Shown here one piece after another: positions 1-5,934 of a stretch of 8,501 nt of DNA. The DNA lies in NCBI GenBank assembly GCA_021160845.1, contig JAGHBT010000092.1:1-8501 (forward strand), in the 5' to 3' direction. Positions within the stretch are counted from its first letter, which is position 1. Every line of letters begins with the position of its first letter. Below the pieces are notes generated by a model. The model had not been told where the DNA came from. It saw nothing but the letters and a program-made list of their open reading frames with translations, and searched no databases. The stretch is from a bacterium (lineage in GTDB: Bacteria; Krumholzibacteriota; Krumholzibacteriia; Krumholzibacteriales; WJIX01). The translations under genes were made by a program, and so were the position numbers.

Positions 1-366
1 GGACTGGATTATTATATAGATTATTTACTCATGAAATTCGGGTTGGGGTATATAAGATTCAAAGCCAATCATCTCTTACATACCGAAGGAGAAATAAAAG
101 GGGTCAAATTTCCATATTATAATACCATGGATTGCAAGATGTGCGGGAATTGCAAGAGAACCCATGTGGAAGAACTTAACGAAAAGGGATTCTTTACTGT
201 TTATGTGGGGAACGGTTACAGTGACCGCTGCCCTGCCGAACATGCAGATATCGTTTTCGCGAAGGCGGATCTTCTCAGTTATTGTGAGCTTGAAGGTATT
301 GAACATATTCCTTTTACAAATTTCAGAGATGTAGAGCGTGAGTTTTCAGCGAGATACAAATCCTGA
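1..366 (+). CDS. MtnX-like HAD-superfamily phosphatase, C-terminal part (5' end outside window)
   Basis: The reading frame is open from base 1 to a TGA at 364-366, giving about 121 visible residues. An ATG at 31 exists, but ten in-frame codons precede it and no ribosome binding site is seen, so the true start is upstream. A Cys-rich loop (CxxCxxC, codons at about 133-153) precedes a HAD motif IV of the form GNGxSDRCPA (about 208-234), then FAKxxLLxYC and an IPFxxFxDV tail. This order matches the C-terminal half of MtnX-type phosphatases (HAD subfamily IB), which in some bacteria dephosphorylate an intermediate of methionine salvage. The first motif IV acid is Asn (codon 211-213) and the second is Asp (223-225). 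The nucleophile DxD lies outside the window. No other methionine-salvage gene is present, so the substrate is undetermined. The gene converges on the minus-strand pair downstream. Confidence 0.8.
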   Translation, partial: GLDYYIDYLLMKFGLGYIRFKANHLLHTEGEIKGVKFPYYNTMDCKMCGNCKRTHVEELNEKGFFTVYVGNGYSDRCPAEHADIVFAKADLLSYCELEGIEHIPFTNFRDVEREFSARYKS

Positions 367-381
367 TCTTTGAAATCACTT

Positions 382-393
382 TTTAATCGAAAG
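382..393 (+). repeat. 12-bp direct repeat, copy 1 (TTTAATCGAAAG)
   Basis: TTTAATCGAAAG occurs here and again at 453-464, where the second copy covers the stop codon and last codons of the minus-strand gene. Copy 1 is noncoding. The flanking bases differ, so the exact identity is limited to 12 bases. It could be a small duplication of a gene end, a site, or chance in AT-rich DNA. Confidence 0.5.
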
Positions 394-452
394 TTGGCCC
401 GAAAGCTAAGGATTATCATTTCCAGTTGTTAAAATGTGGCTGACAGATATGG

Positions 453-464
453 TTTAATCGAAAG
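453..464 (+). repeat. 12-bp direct repeat, copy 2 (TTTAATCGAAAG)
   Basis: This is the second exact copy of the 12-mer at 382-393. It overlaps the 3' end of the minus-strand small membrane protein gene, including its TAA (454-456 as read on the plus strand). The 59 bases between the copies hold no gene and no convincing intrinsic terminator. Confidence 0.5.
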
Positions 465-840
465 AGATTTTAGTTTTTTGGGCGGATGATTCATCATTAC
501 GCTTGATTATCGCTGTTGTATATATATCACTGACATAATCGATAAAATCGAAAATTTCATCCTTATCGACAGTTTCTTTTCGATTGAGGGCATTTAGACG
601 ATCCATAACCTCATTGAGATCATTTCGCGTTGTGAGCCTTTGTCTGTGAGATGACCAGAATTTGTTCATTGTATAATGGAGGTCTTCGCGGTAATTTATC
701 CGATCATCGACAGAGATTTTCCGGGCTAATTTGTTTACCTGTATCATGTACATTTGCTTGGGGATAACCTCTCTTAACAGAAAAAGTATGATTATAGTTG
801 ATAACGCGATGCTCAGTATGATGACTAATTTTTTATTCAT
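454..840 (-). CDS. Small single-span membrane protein, function unknown
   Basis: A 128-residue protein that I do not recognise. It begins MNKK, followed by a hydrophobic stretch at about residues 5-22 (rich in Ile/Leu with few small residues), then RxxIPK and a long, strongly charged, helix-prone tail to the C-terminus. There is no lipobox and no evident signal-peptidase I site, so it is best read as an N-terminal signal anchor with the roughly 100-residue tail outside the cytoplasmic membrane (positive-inside rule). The ATG has a good ribosome binding site: AAAGG lies 7 bases upstream, in the 11-base gap after the upstream hydrolase stop. That spacing makes it the second gene of an operon with the hydrolase, probably driven from the promoter near 1756-1784. 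No catalytic motif is apparent. Confidence 0.7.
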   Translation of the reverse strand: MNKKLVIILSIALSTIIILFLLREVIPKQMYMIQVNKLARKISVDDRINYREDLHYTMNKFWSSHRQRLTTRNDLNEVMDRLNALNRKETVDKDEIFDFIDYVSDIYTTAIIKRNDESSAQKTKISFD

Positions 841-851
841 AAATCAACCTT

Positions 852-1706
852 TCATTCCGAGAGGGTTTTAACAAACCAGTCTTCTGTTTTTGCCAGCGCT
901 GAAAGAAGTTCTTCGGTTGGGGCGGTCATGGGATCTTTTACTCCAAAGCTATGGCCGCATCCCTTTATTATGTCGAATCTCATTTTGCCCGCCCTTGGAA
1001 ATTTAATGAGTTTTTCAGCTTCTTTCAAGCTGACCGCGGCATCCCGTTCACCATGGATCATAAGATGAGGTATTTTTAGTTTTGCCGCCTGAACGGGAAT
1101 ATCATACTTTCCGCGGTTTGAATCAATATCTTTATAATAGGAATAGTTAAGATATAGCGGTGTATCAGCTCTGCTGTCTTGAAAAAGAAGTCTGCCGGTC
1201 CTTGCCCATTCCTTTTTGCGTCTTTCGGTATAGCGGTCCAGACTTGAAGGCGCGGACCAGGTAACAAGGGATTTAACTTCTTCAAAACGGCGCGTGGTCA
1301 GTATAGAGACAGCTCCGCCTCGGCTGTGACCGAAGAGCCCCCAACTTTTCCGGTTTATCGCAAGTGGAATGTGATCTTTCCTGATCCAGGTAAGCACATT
1401 TTCCAGATCCCGCATTTCTCTTGTAAAGGTATCCCGGGCGAGTTCTTCCGGTTTTGTTATCCTGCCGGTTTCTTCATCTGTTCCGTTCATTGAAAAGCTG
1501 ACCGTCAGTGTGTGAAATCCTCTGGCGGCAATACGGCGGGAAACAAAGGGGAACCATCCCCATCTTTTATAACCGAGGAATCCATGGCACAGGATGATTA
1601 CGGGGAGTTTTTCCCCCGGCCGCTCTGTTCTGATATCCGCATGAATGGAAGGGGCGTCACCGTTGTCTATTCTAATCTCCTTTTCGAATTTACACCTTCT
1701 TAACAT
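852..1706 (-). CDS. Alpha/beta-hydrolase (esterase/acyl-hydrolase type)
   Basis: A 284-residue protein with the full set of alpha/beta-hydrolase marks in the expected order: the oxyanion-hole strand and turn (CHGF, residues 40-43), the nucleophile elbow GHSRGG with Ser128, the acid in HGERDAAV (Asp222), and the catalytic His in GCGHSFG (His252). A charged, aromatic stretch at about 155-200 probably forms the lid between the nucleophile and the acid. There is no signal peptide, so it is predicted to be cytoplasmic. It resembles dipeptidyl-peptidase/acylaminoacyl-like and carboxylesterase-like hydrolases, but the substrate cannot be told. The ATG at 1704-1706 is preceded by GGAAAG with 6-base spacing. 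It is first in a two-gene operon, with the small membrane protein starting 11 bases after its stop. It is transcribed divergently from the large plus-strand operon. Confidence 0.88.
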   Translation of the reverse strand: MLRRCKFEKEIRIDNGDAPSIHADIRTERPGEKLPVIILCHGFLGYKRWGWFPFVSRRIAARGFHTLTVSFSMNGTDEETGRITKPEELARDTFTREMRDLENVLTWIRKDHIPLAINRKSWGLFGHSRGGAVSILTTRRFEEVKSLVTWSAPSSLDRYTERRKKEWARTGRLLFQDSRADTPLYLNYSYYKDIDSNRGKYDIPVQAAKLKIPHLMIHGERDAAVSLKEAEKLIKFPRAGKMRFDIIKGCGHSFGVKDPMTAPTEELLSALAKTEDWFVKTLSE

Positions 1707-1735
1707 GTCGATCTTTCCAAAATTTTAATTCACAA

Positions 1736-1762
1736 ATATTCTATCGGTTGATTGGAGAATAT
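1736..1762. repeat. Imperfectly spaced inverted repeat ATATTCT...AGAATAT in divergent promoter region
   Basis: ATATTCT (1736-1742) and AGAATAT (1756-1762) are exact reverse complements separated by 13 bases. A third AGAATAT lies at 1818-1824. The second arm coincides with the proposed -10 of the minus-strand promoter and the third copy overlaps the proposed -10 of the plus-strand promoter. It may be an operator, or simply AT-rich promoter sequence; seven-base arms are weak evidence. Confidence 0.3.
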
Positions 1763-1784
1763 GAAATGTGGTTCATACAGTCAA
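1756..1784 (-). promoter_or_regulatory. Predicted sigma70-type promoter for the hydrolase/membrane-protein pair
   Basis: Read on the minus strand, TTGACT (reverse complement of 1779-1784) and TATTCT (reverse complement of 1756-1761) are separated by exactly 17 bases. They match the consensus at 5/6 and 4/6 positions. Transcription would start near 1749, leaving an untranslated leader of about 43 bases before the ATG at 1706. Confidence 0.5.
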
Positions 1785-1798
1785 ATATAATGCGATAC

Positions 1799-1827
1799 TT
1801 GCGTTCAGGACAATTATAGAATATTAT
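1799..1827 (+). promoter_or_regulatory. Predicted sigma70-type promoter for the plus-strand operon
   Basis: TTGCGT (1799-1804) and TATTAT (1822-1827) are separated by 17 bases. The -10 matches 5/6 and the -35 keeps TTG only. Transcription would begin near 1834, just ahead of the first gene of the run. A perfect TATAAT at 1786-1791 is an alternative -10 but has no recognisable -35 at 16-19 bases. Confidence 0.4.
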
Positions 1828-1850
1828 GATTTTCAGTGTAAAGAAAAGGA

Positions 1851-2687
1851 ATGGAGATAAGGTTGGGAAAAAGAATTATTATCGGTCTTGTATTGACACT
1901 GATTATTTTCTTTGTCGCCAGGAGATTGTCAACGAACAATCCGGAATATATAAATCTTGAGGAAAATGGAGTCAGGGTTGAACATTCTACGGTTTTTGAG
2001 CAGGTAGGAACGGGGAAATCGGTTATCCGGGTTAAAGTAACCCCTTCTGATAGTATATCTGTGAGCCTTATCTATATTAGTTTAAGGGATAGTGTAAGAA
2101 AAGACGTAAAAATGATAAGAGGGGATTCGGAAATATGGGAAGCCGATTTACCCTCTTTGAATAAAGGAGAAAGACTAAAATATTCTTTTGTATTCTTCCG
2201 GGATGGAAAGAGAGTACTCAGAGTGCCTGCCGACGGGGGTTTTTATCTTGTAAAATACAAGGGGGATATTTCAACCGTTGTTCTTATCCTGCATATTATA
2301 TTTATGTTCTCCGCTTTCTTTTTTATAATCGAAACTTTTCTCGGGGCTTTATGGATATTATTGTCCGGAGAAGCAATCGGGTATACAATTAAAATGATGC
2401 GAATCGCGTTAAGCTTCCTCTTTATAGGGGGATGGCCGCTTGGTTTTATATTGAATTATCAAAGGTTCGGCCCCGTTTGGGAGGGATTCCCTTTCGGATG
2501 GGATATTACGGACAATAAAACACAGATAATCTTTCTTTTTTGGCTGATTACTACTTTTCTTGTACGGGGCAGTTTCTTCGGTCGCGGGCAAGAGGGGGAT
2601 GTGATAGGAAAGAAGCAATACGCCGTAGTTGTTATTATTTCCTTTATTGTTACCGTGGGATTATACCTTGTTCCGCACAGTTTATGA
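1851..2687 (+). CDS. Membrane protein with predicted beta-sandwich ectodomain and four C-terminal TM segments, function unknown
   Basis: A 278-residue protein (from the ATG) that I do not recognise. It has an N-terminal hydrophobic anchor (about 9-23). A hydrophilic domain (about 24-138) follows, with alternating beta-type strands and a WEADLPSLxKGERLKYSF pattern typical of E-set/Ig-like sandwiches. Hydrophobic segments then lie at about 141-172, 184-201, 224-239 and 257-274. A Trp/Gly/Pro-rich loop WEGFPFGWDITDNKT (210-224) sits between segments and looks like a conserved functional loop. The start is uncertain. The ATG at 1851 has its purine run directly abutting it, whereas TTG at 1863 has GGAG (1853-1856) at an ideal 6-base spacing. 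A TTG start would remove four residues without affecting any domain. It is the first gene of the plus-strand run, 91 bases before dus. Confidence 0.72.
   Translation: MEIRLGKRIIIGLVLTLIIFFVARRLSTNNPEYINLEENGVRVEHSTVFEQVGTGKSVIRVKVTPSDSISVSLIYISLRDSVRKDVKMIRGDSEIWEADLPSLNKGERLKYSFVFFRDGKRVLRVPADGGFYLVKYKGDISTVVLILHIIFMFSAFFFIIETFLGALWILLSGEAIGYTIKMMRIALSFLFIGGWPLGFILNYQRFGPVWEGFPFGWDITDNKTQIIFLFWLITTFLVRGSFFGRGQEGDVIGKKQYAVVVIISFIVTVGLYLVPHSL
1853..1856 (+). promoter_or_regulatory. Ribosome binding site favouring a TTG start at 1863
   Basis: GGAG is followed by 6 bases and then TTG (1863-1865), in frame with the ATG at 1851. The ATG itself has GGA touching it with zero spacing, which is a poor initiation context. 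The TTG is therefore a credible real start. Confidence 0.4.
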
Positions 2688-2778
2688 TTCTAATAGAAAT
2701 AAATTTCATTGTGGCGGTATGGCAAGGGGTGGTGGAAGCTGGAGTTTTAGAAATCGGCTGCACCCGGGTTATGATAGA

Positions 2779-3810
2779 ATGAAGAATCTTTTCGCAGGAC
2801 CGGCTATTTGCCTCGCGCCTCTCGCGGGGTATTCCGACGCGGTATTTCGGCTTCTCTGCTTCGAATTCGGAGCGGATTTCGCTTTAACTGAAATGATAAG
2901 TGCTGAGGGATTGAAGAGGAAGACTCCCAAGACGGTAAAATTGATCGAAGGGATCGAAGGAGAGGGTCCCGTCGGGATTCAACTTTTTGGATCGAACCCA
3001 TCTTCGATGGCCGATGCCGCTGAAGTGGCAGTTACCTACAGTCCGGCGTTCATTGATCTTAATTTCGGCTGTCCTGTAAAGAAGGTTGTACGGAAGAATG
3101 GCGGAGCAGGTCTTATGCGCGATTTGAGTTTGATGGGAGAAATCGCGAGTGCGGTTGTAAAGCGGGTAACCCCTCTTGCCGTAACGGCAAAAATCAGAAG
3201 CGGCTGGAATAGAGAAGAAGAAAATTATTTAGAAGCAGGTAATGTACTGCAGGACTCTGGAGTTAAAGCTGTCACCCTTCACCCGCGGTACAGGACACAA
3301 GCCTTTACCGGTCAAGCGGATTGGTCTCATATAGCAAAACTCAAGGCGGAATTGGATATTCCCGTTATAGCAAACGGAGATGTGAAAAGTGTCGAGGGAT
3401 ATAGAAAGATTGTTGATATCACAGGATGTAACATAGTAATGATTGGTAGGGGGGCTGTGGGAAAGCCGTGGATTTTCGCGGAAATAAAAGAGGGAACGAA
3501 ATGGATATCCGGAGAGAACAAGAAGGGTAGCGGACTGATACCATCGGAAGGGAACGTAAAGATACCCGTGCGCAAAGCCCCTTCAAGCATAATGGAAAAA
3601 ATGGATATTCTTAAGCGTTTTACCAAGATGGAAGTTGAATTAAAGGGTGAAAGTTTGGCAATTCTCCAGATGCGGAAGCGTTATAGATCGTATATCCGGG
3701 ATTACCCCGGAATGAAAGATTACAGGAGCCGGCTTTCTCATTCTGAAAAGCTGGACGATGTTATGGATATTCTTGATGAAATCAGAGAGGGGCTAAGTAG
3801 AAATGAATGA
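2779..3810 (+). CDS. dus: tRNA-dihydrouridine synthase (Dus family)
   Basis: An FMN-dependent enzyme that reduces specific uridines in the tRNA D-loop to dihydrouridine with NAD(P)H, in the cytoplasm. As drawn it has 343 residues, normal for the family. The TIM barrel shows LAPLAGYSDAVFR (12-24), a conserved PVGIQLFG strand (64-71), the catalytic Cys in NFGCPVKK (Cys98), the AKIRSGW strand with Lys138, HPRYRTQAFTGQADW with His168, an ANGD turn (198-201) and a MIGRGAVGKPWIF phosphate-binding end (221-233). The C-terminal helical tRNA-binding domain keeps the ELKGE, MRK and PGMKDYR pattern. A charged stretch at about 237-268 links barrel and helical domain. The frame is open to 2629, but upstream residues do not look Dus-like, so ATG 2779 is chosen. 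It lacks a clear ribosome binding site. The 3' end overlaps larB by 8 bases. The DusA/B/C subtype is not assigned. Confidence 0.93.
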   Translation: MKNLFAGPAICLAPLAGYSDAVFRLLCFEFGADFALTEMISAEGLKRKTPKTVKLIEGIEGEGPVGIQLFGSNPSSMADAAEVAVTYSPAFIDLNFGCPVKKVVRKNGGAGLMRDLSLMGEIASAVVKRVTPLAVTAKIRSGWNREEENYLEAGNVLQDSGVKAVTLHPRYRTQAFTGQADWSHIAKLKAELDIPVIANGDVKSVEGYRKIVDITGCNIVMIGRGAVGKPWIFAEIKEGTKWISGENKKGSGLIPSEGNVKIPVRKAPSSIMEKMDILKRFTKMEVELKGESLAILQMRKRYRSYIRDYPGMKDYRSRLSHSEKLDDVMDILDEIREGLSRNE

Positions 3811-4570
3811 AAAGGATCTAAGAACGCTGTTTGATAAGGTCGCCGGCGGGGAGGTTTCAGTGCAAAATGCGGTAGAGCAGATGAAGTTGATGCCTTTTGA
3901 AGATCTGGGTTTTGCGAGGATCGATCATCATAGAGAACTCAGGAGGGGGTTTCCGGAGGTGATTTTTTGTGAGGGTAAGAAGCCAGATCAGATTGTTGCT
4001 ATAGCGCGGGGAATTATTGAAAGCGGAGCGAATTTGCTGGCTACAAGATGCAGCAGCGAACAATTTGAAAGCATTTCACCGTCACTACCGGACGCGAAGT
4101 ACCATGATGACGCGAATCTCTTTATCGTTGAGCAGACTCCAGTAGAAATAAAGGGAGAAGTTGCTATAGTGTCGGGTGGGACTTCCGACAGACCAGTCTG
4201 TGAAGAAGCCGCGTTGTCGGCGCAGTTTTGCGGATGTGGGGTAAAGAGGTATTACGATGTTGGCGTCGCGGGAATACACAGATTAATTTCCTCCTGGGAG
4301 GAGATTCGAAAAGCCGATGTAATCATAGTAGTCGCGGGGATGGAAGGGGCTTTGGCCGGTGTTGTGGCCGGGATGACAAGCGCGCCGGTTATCGCCGTGC
4401 CGACCAGTATCGGGTATGGTGTAAGTTTTGGAGGATTCTCCGCTCTTCTTACGATGCTTAATAGTTGCGCAGGCGGCGTGACGGTTGTGAATATTGACAA
4501 TGGATATGGAGCGGCTTTTTCGGCCGCCCTGATATGCCGTAAAATATATAATAGGGAAGTGAAAGACTGA
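3803..4570 (+). CDS. larB: LarB, pyridinium-3,5-biscarboxylic acid mononucleotide synthase
   Basis: LarB catalyses the first step of nickel-pincer nucleotide (NPN) synthesis. It carboxylates the pyridinium ring of nicotinic acid adenine dinucleotide and splits the dinucleotide to give P2CMN and AMP. The 255-residue length is typical. The LarB-specific N-terminal half has LGFARIDHHRELRRGFPEVIF (35-55) followed by EGKxPDQ. The C-terminal half is a PurE-like (AIR carboxylase/mutase-like) fold: SGGTSDRPVCEEA (124-136), YDVGVAGIHRL (151-161), VVAGMEGALAGVVAG (176-190), PTSIGYG (200-206) and LNSCAGGVTVVNIDNG (219-234). Cys222 appears to correspond to the cysteine that forms the covalent substrate adduct in characterised LarB; this assignment is from family knowledge. 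The ATG overlaps the dus stop by 8 bases, with a purine-rich site (AGAGGGG, about 3786-3792) inside dus, so translation is probably coupled. larC follows after 98 bases. Confidence 0.95.
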   Translation: MNEKDLRTLFDKVAGGEVSVQNAVEQMKLMPFEDLGFARIDHHRELRRGFPEVIFCEGKKPDQIVAIARGIIESGANLLATRCSSEQFESISPSLPDAKYHDDANLFIVEQTPVEIKGEVAIVSGGTSDRPVCEEAALSAQFCGCGVKRYYDVGVAGIHRLISSWEEIRKADVIIVVAGMEGALAGVVAGMTSAPVIAVPTSIGYGVSFGGFSALLTMLNSCAGGVTVVNIDNGYGAAFSAALICRKIYNREVKD

Positions 4571-4658
4571 TTTGGCGGAAAAGCTGTGGTAAAGATACGC
4601 AAAATGGAGATATTATATTTTGTGGGTTTATTGCCGGGATGATACGCGAAGAGCTGTG

Positions 4659-4663
4659 AGGAG
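4659..4663 (+). promoter_or_regulatory. Ribosome binding site for the GTG start of larC
   Basis: AGGAG lies 5 bases before GTG at 4669-4671, within a longer GAGGAGA tract (4658-4664). It decides the start: the conserved IDPAGGMSGDM motif begins only 14 codons later, and no ATG upstream in this frame has a comparable site. Confidence 0.75.
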
Positions 4664-4668
4664 AAGTT

Positions 4669-5934
4669 GTGAAGACAAATTCAAAGAAAGCAAAAGTTAA
4701 TACACTTATAATCGACCCTGCCGGTGGTATGAGCGGAGATATGTTTCTTGGTTGCCTCTTTGAGCTGGGAGCGGATCCGGACAAGGTCAGCGGAATTGTT
4801 GCTAGCCTTCCGAGGCTCGACCCTTTCGAAATAGTTACTGAAAGGGTGATTTCCAGAGGGATCGTTACGAAGCGTACGAGGGTTGTGTGTGATTCAAGGC
4901 CCTGGGCAAGACATTTTAGTGATATTCTCTCGATGATAAAAGAGTCGGGTATCGAGGATTCGATTACCGGGCCGGCAATCGAAATTTTCAGGGTTATTGC
5001 CGAGGCTGAAGGAAAGATACACGGCAAAAAACCCGAACATGTTCATTTTCACGAAGTGGGAGCGGTCGATTCAATTGTCGATATAGTAGGTGCTGTTGCT
5101 GCGCTGTCTCTGCTTGGGTTTCCAAAGATATATCGCAGAAGGTTCAGGCTGGGAAGCGGAACGATATCGATTGCCCATGGTGTACTCCCCGTTCCGGCTC
5201 CGGCAACCCTTGAGATTCTCAAGGGCGAAGAGGTTACGATGATAGAAAGAAACGCCGAAATGGTAACTCCTACAGGCGCCGCTCTGCTGAAGGTTTTGTC
5301 CGAGCCTCTTCCATCTTCACTTTCTTTCAGGCCCAAACGGGTTATTTATTCTTCAGGCACGAGAGATTATAACGGTGGCCCGGGTCTTCTCAGGGTTATT
5401 GAAGCAGATAAGGTTATCAGCCAGGGTGAGATAACAGTTATAAGAACAACAGTAGATGATATGAACCCGGAGATTCTGCAATATCTTCGGGAAAGGTTAT
5501 TTGAACTTGGCGCCGTTGAAGTATATTTTACGGGGGTTATGATGAAAAAAGGGCGTCCCGGCATCAAGTTGACTGTTCTGTGCCCCGATGACACAAAAGA
5601 TGATATCAGCCTCGCGATTTTCAGGGAAACGACTACCTTCGGGCTGCGTATAACAAACGAGAAGCGTATAGAGCTTGACAGGTGGATCGAGCCGGTAAGT
5701 ACATCCTATGGGGATATTGAGATAAAATTCAGGGAGCTACCGGATGGCCTGGTTGATTTTTCCCCGGAATACGAATCTTGTAAAAAGGCAGCGTTTAACC
5801 ACGGTGCTCCGCTTGAAAGCGTATATAGAGAAGCGCGTATTTCCGGTATGGACAGGTTAAAATACCTCGAGCGGTTTGGCCGGGATAAGAATAAGAAACA
5901 GGAACAGTCGGATGGTCCGGGAGAAAAGAAATGA
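4669..5934 (+). CDS. larC: LarC, nickel-pincer cofactor nickel chelatase (single uninterrupted chain)
   Basis: LarC inserts nickel into the bis-thiocarboxylated nucleotide P2TMN, using CTP, to form the finished NPN cofactor of LarA-type racemases. It acts in the cytoplasm. The 421 residues from a GTG start cover both halves of the family. The N-terminal half has IDPAGGMSGDM (15-25), HVHFHEVGAVDSIVDIVG (124-141, His/Glu/Asp-rich and a likely metal site), HGVLPVPAPAT (170-180) and MVTPTGA (198-204). The C-terminal nucleotide-binding half has TVDDMNPE (261-268), MMKKGRPG (291-298) and RETTTFGLR (319-327). In Lactobacillus plantarum the two halves are joined by a programmed frameshift; here they are in one frame. 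The last 18 residues are a Lys/Glu/Gln-rich tail. The TGA overlaps the next gene's ATG (ATGA). LarE, which supplies the sulfurs between LarB and LarC, is not in the window. Confidence 0.95.
   Translation: MKTNSKKAKVNTLIIDPAGGMSGDMFLGCLFELGADPDKVSGIVASLPRLDPFEIVTERVISRGIVTKRTRVVCDSRPWARHFSDILSMIKESGIEDSITGPAIEIFRVIAEAEGKIHGKKPEHVHFHEVGAVDSIVDIVGAVAALSLLGFPKIYRRRFRLGSGTISIAHGVLPVPAPATLEILKGEEVTMIERNAEMVTPTGAALLKVLSEPLPSSLSFRPKRVIYSSGTRDYNGGPGLLRVIEADKVISQGEITVIRTTVDDMNPEILQYLRERLFELGAVEVYFTGVMMKKGRPGIKLTVLCPDDTKDDISLAIFRETTTFGLRITNEKRIELDRWIEPVSTSYGDIEIKFRELPDGLVDFSPEYESCKKAAFNHGAPLESVYREARISGMDRLKYLERFGRDKNKKQEQSDGPGEKK

Noticed and set aside
367..453. Riboswitch (c-di-GMP-like) or intrinsic terminator in the convergent gap
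   Set aside because: The GAAAG repeats recall riboswitch loops, but the conserved stems are absent. The only inverted match is TAATC/GATTA with a 22-base loop and no T-run, so neither call is supported.
1786..1791. Perfect TATAAT as the main plus-strand -10
   Set aside because: No acceptable -35 lies 16-19 bases upstream, so the TTGCGT/TATTAT pair further downstream was preferred. It is not excluded as an extended or activator-dependent promoter.
2629..2778. 50-codon N-terminal extension of dus starting inside the upstream membrane-protein gene
   Set aside because: The upstream residues overlap another gene and do not resemble any Dus N-terminus. The family normally begins about ten residues before the LAPLAGYSD motif, which fits ATG 2779. 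An intermediate ATG at 2719 is possible but has no better ribosome binding site.
2540..2782. 80-codon plus-strand frame bridging the membrane protein and dus
   Set aside because: It is out of frame with both genes and has no recognisable motif or initiation site.
3327..3626. 99-codon minus-strand frame inside dus
   Set aside because: It is antisense to the conserved Dus barrel and lacks any domain or ribosome binding site.
4252..4602. 116-codon minus-strand frame inside larB
   Set aside because: It mirrors the conserved C-terminal half of LarB; its Ala/Thr/Pro-rich product is typical of an antisense shadow.
4458..5027. 189-codon open frame on the minus strand across the larB/larC junction
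   Set aside because: It lies opposite two confidently identified genes, its product is low-complexity Ser/Pro/Ile-rich with no motif, and it has no operon context.
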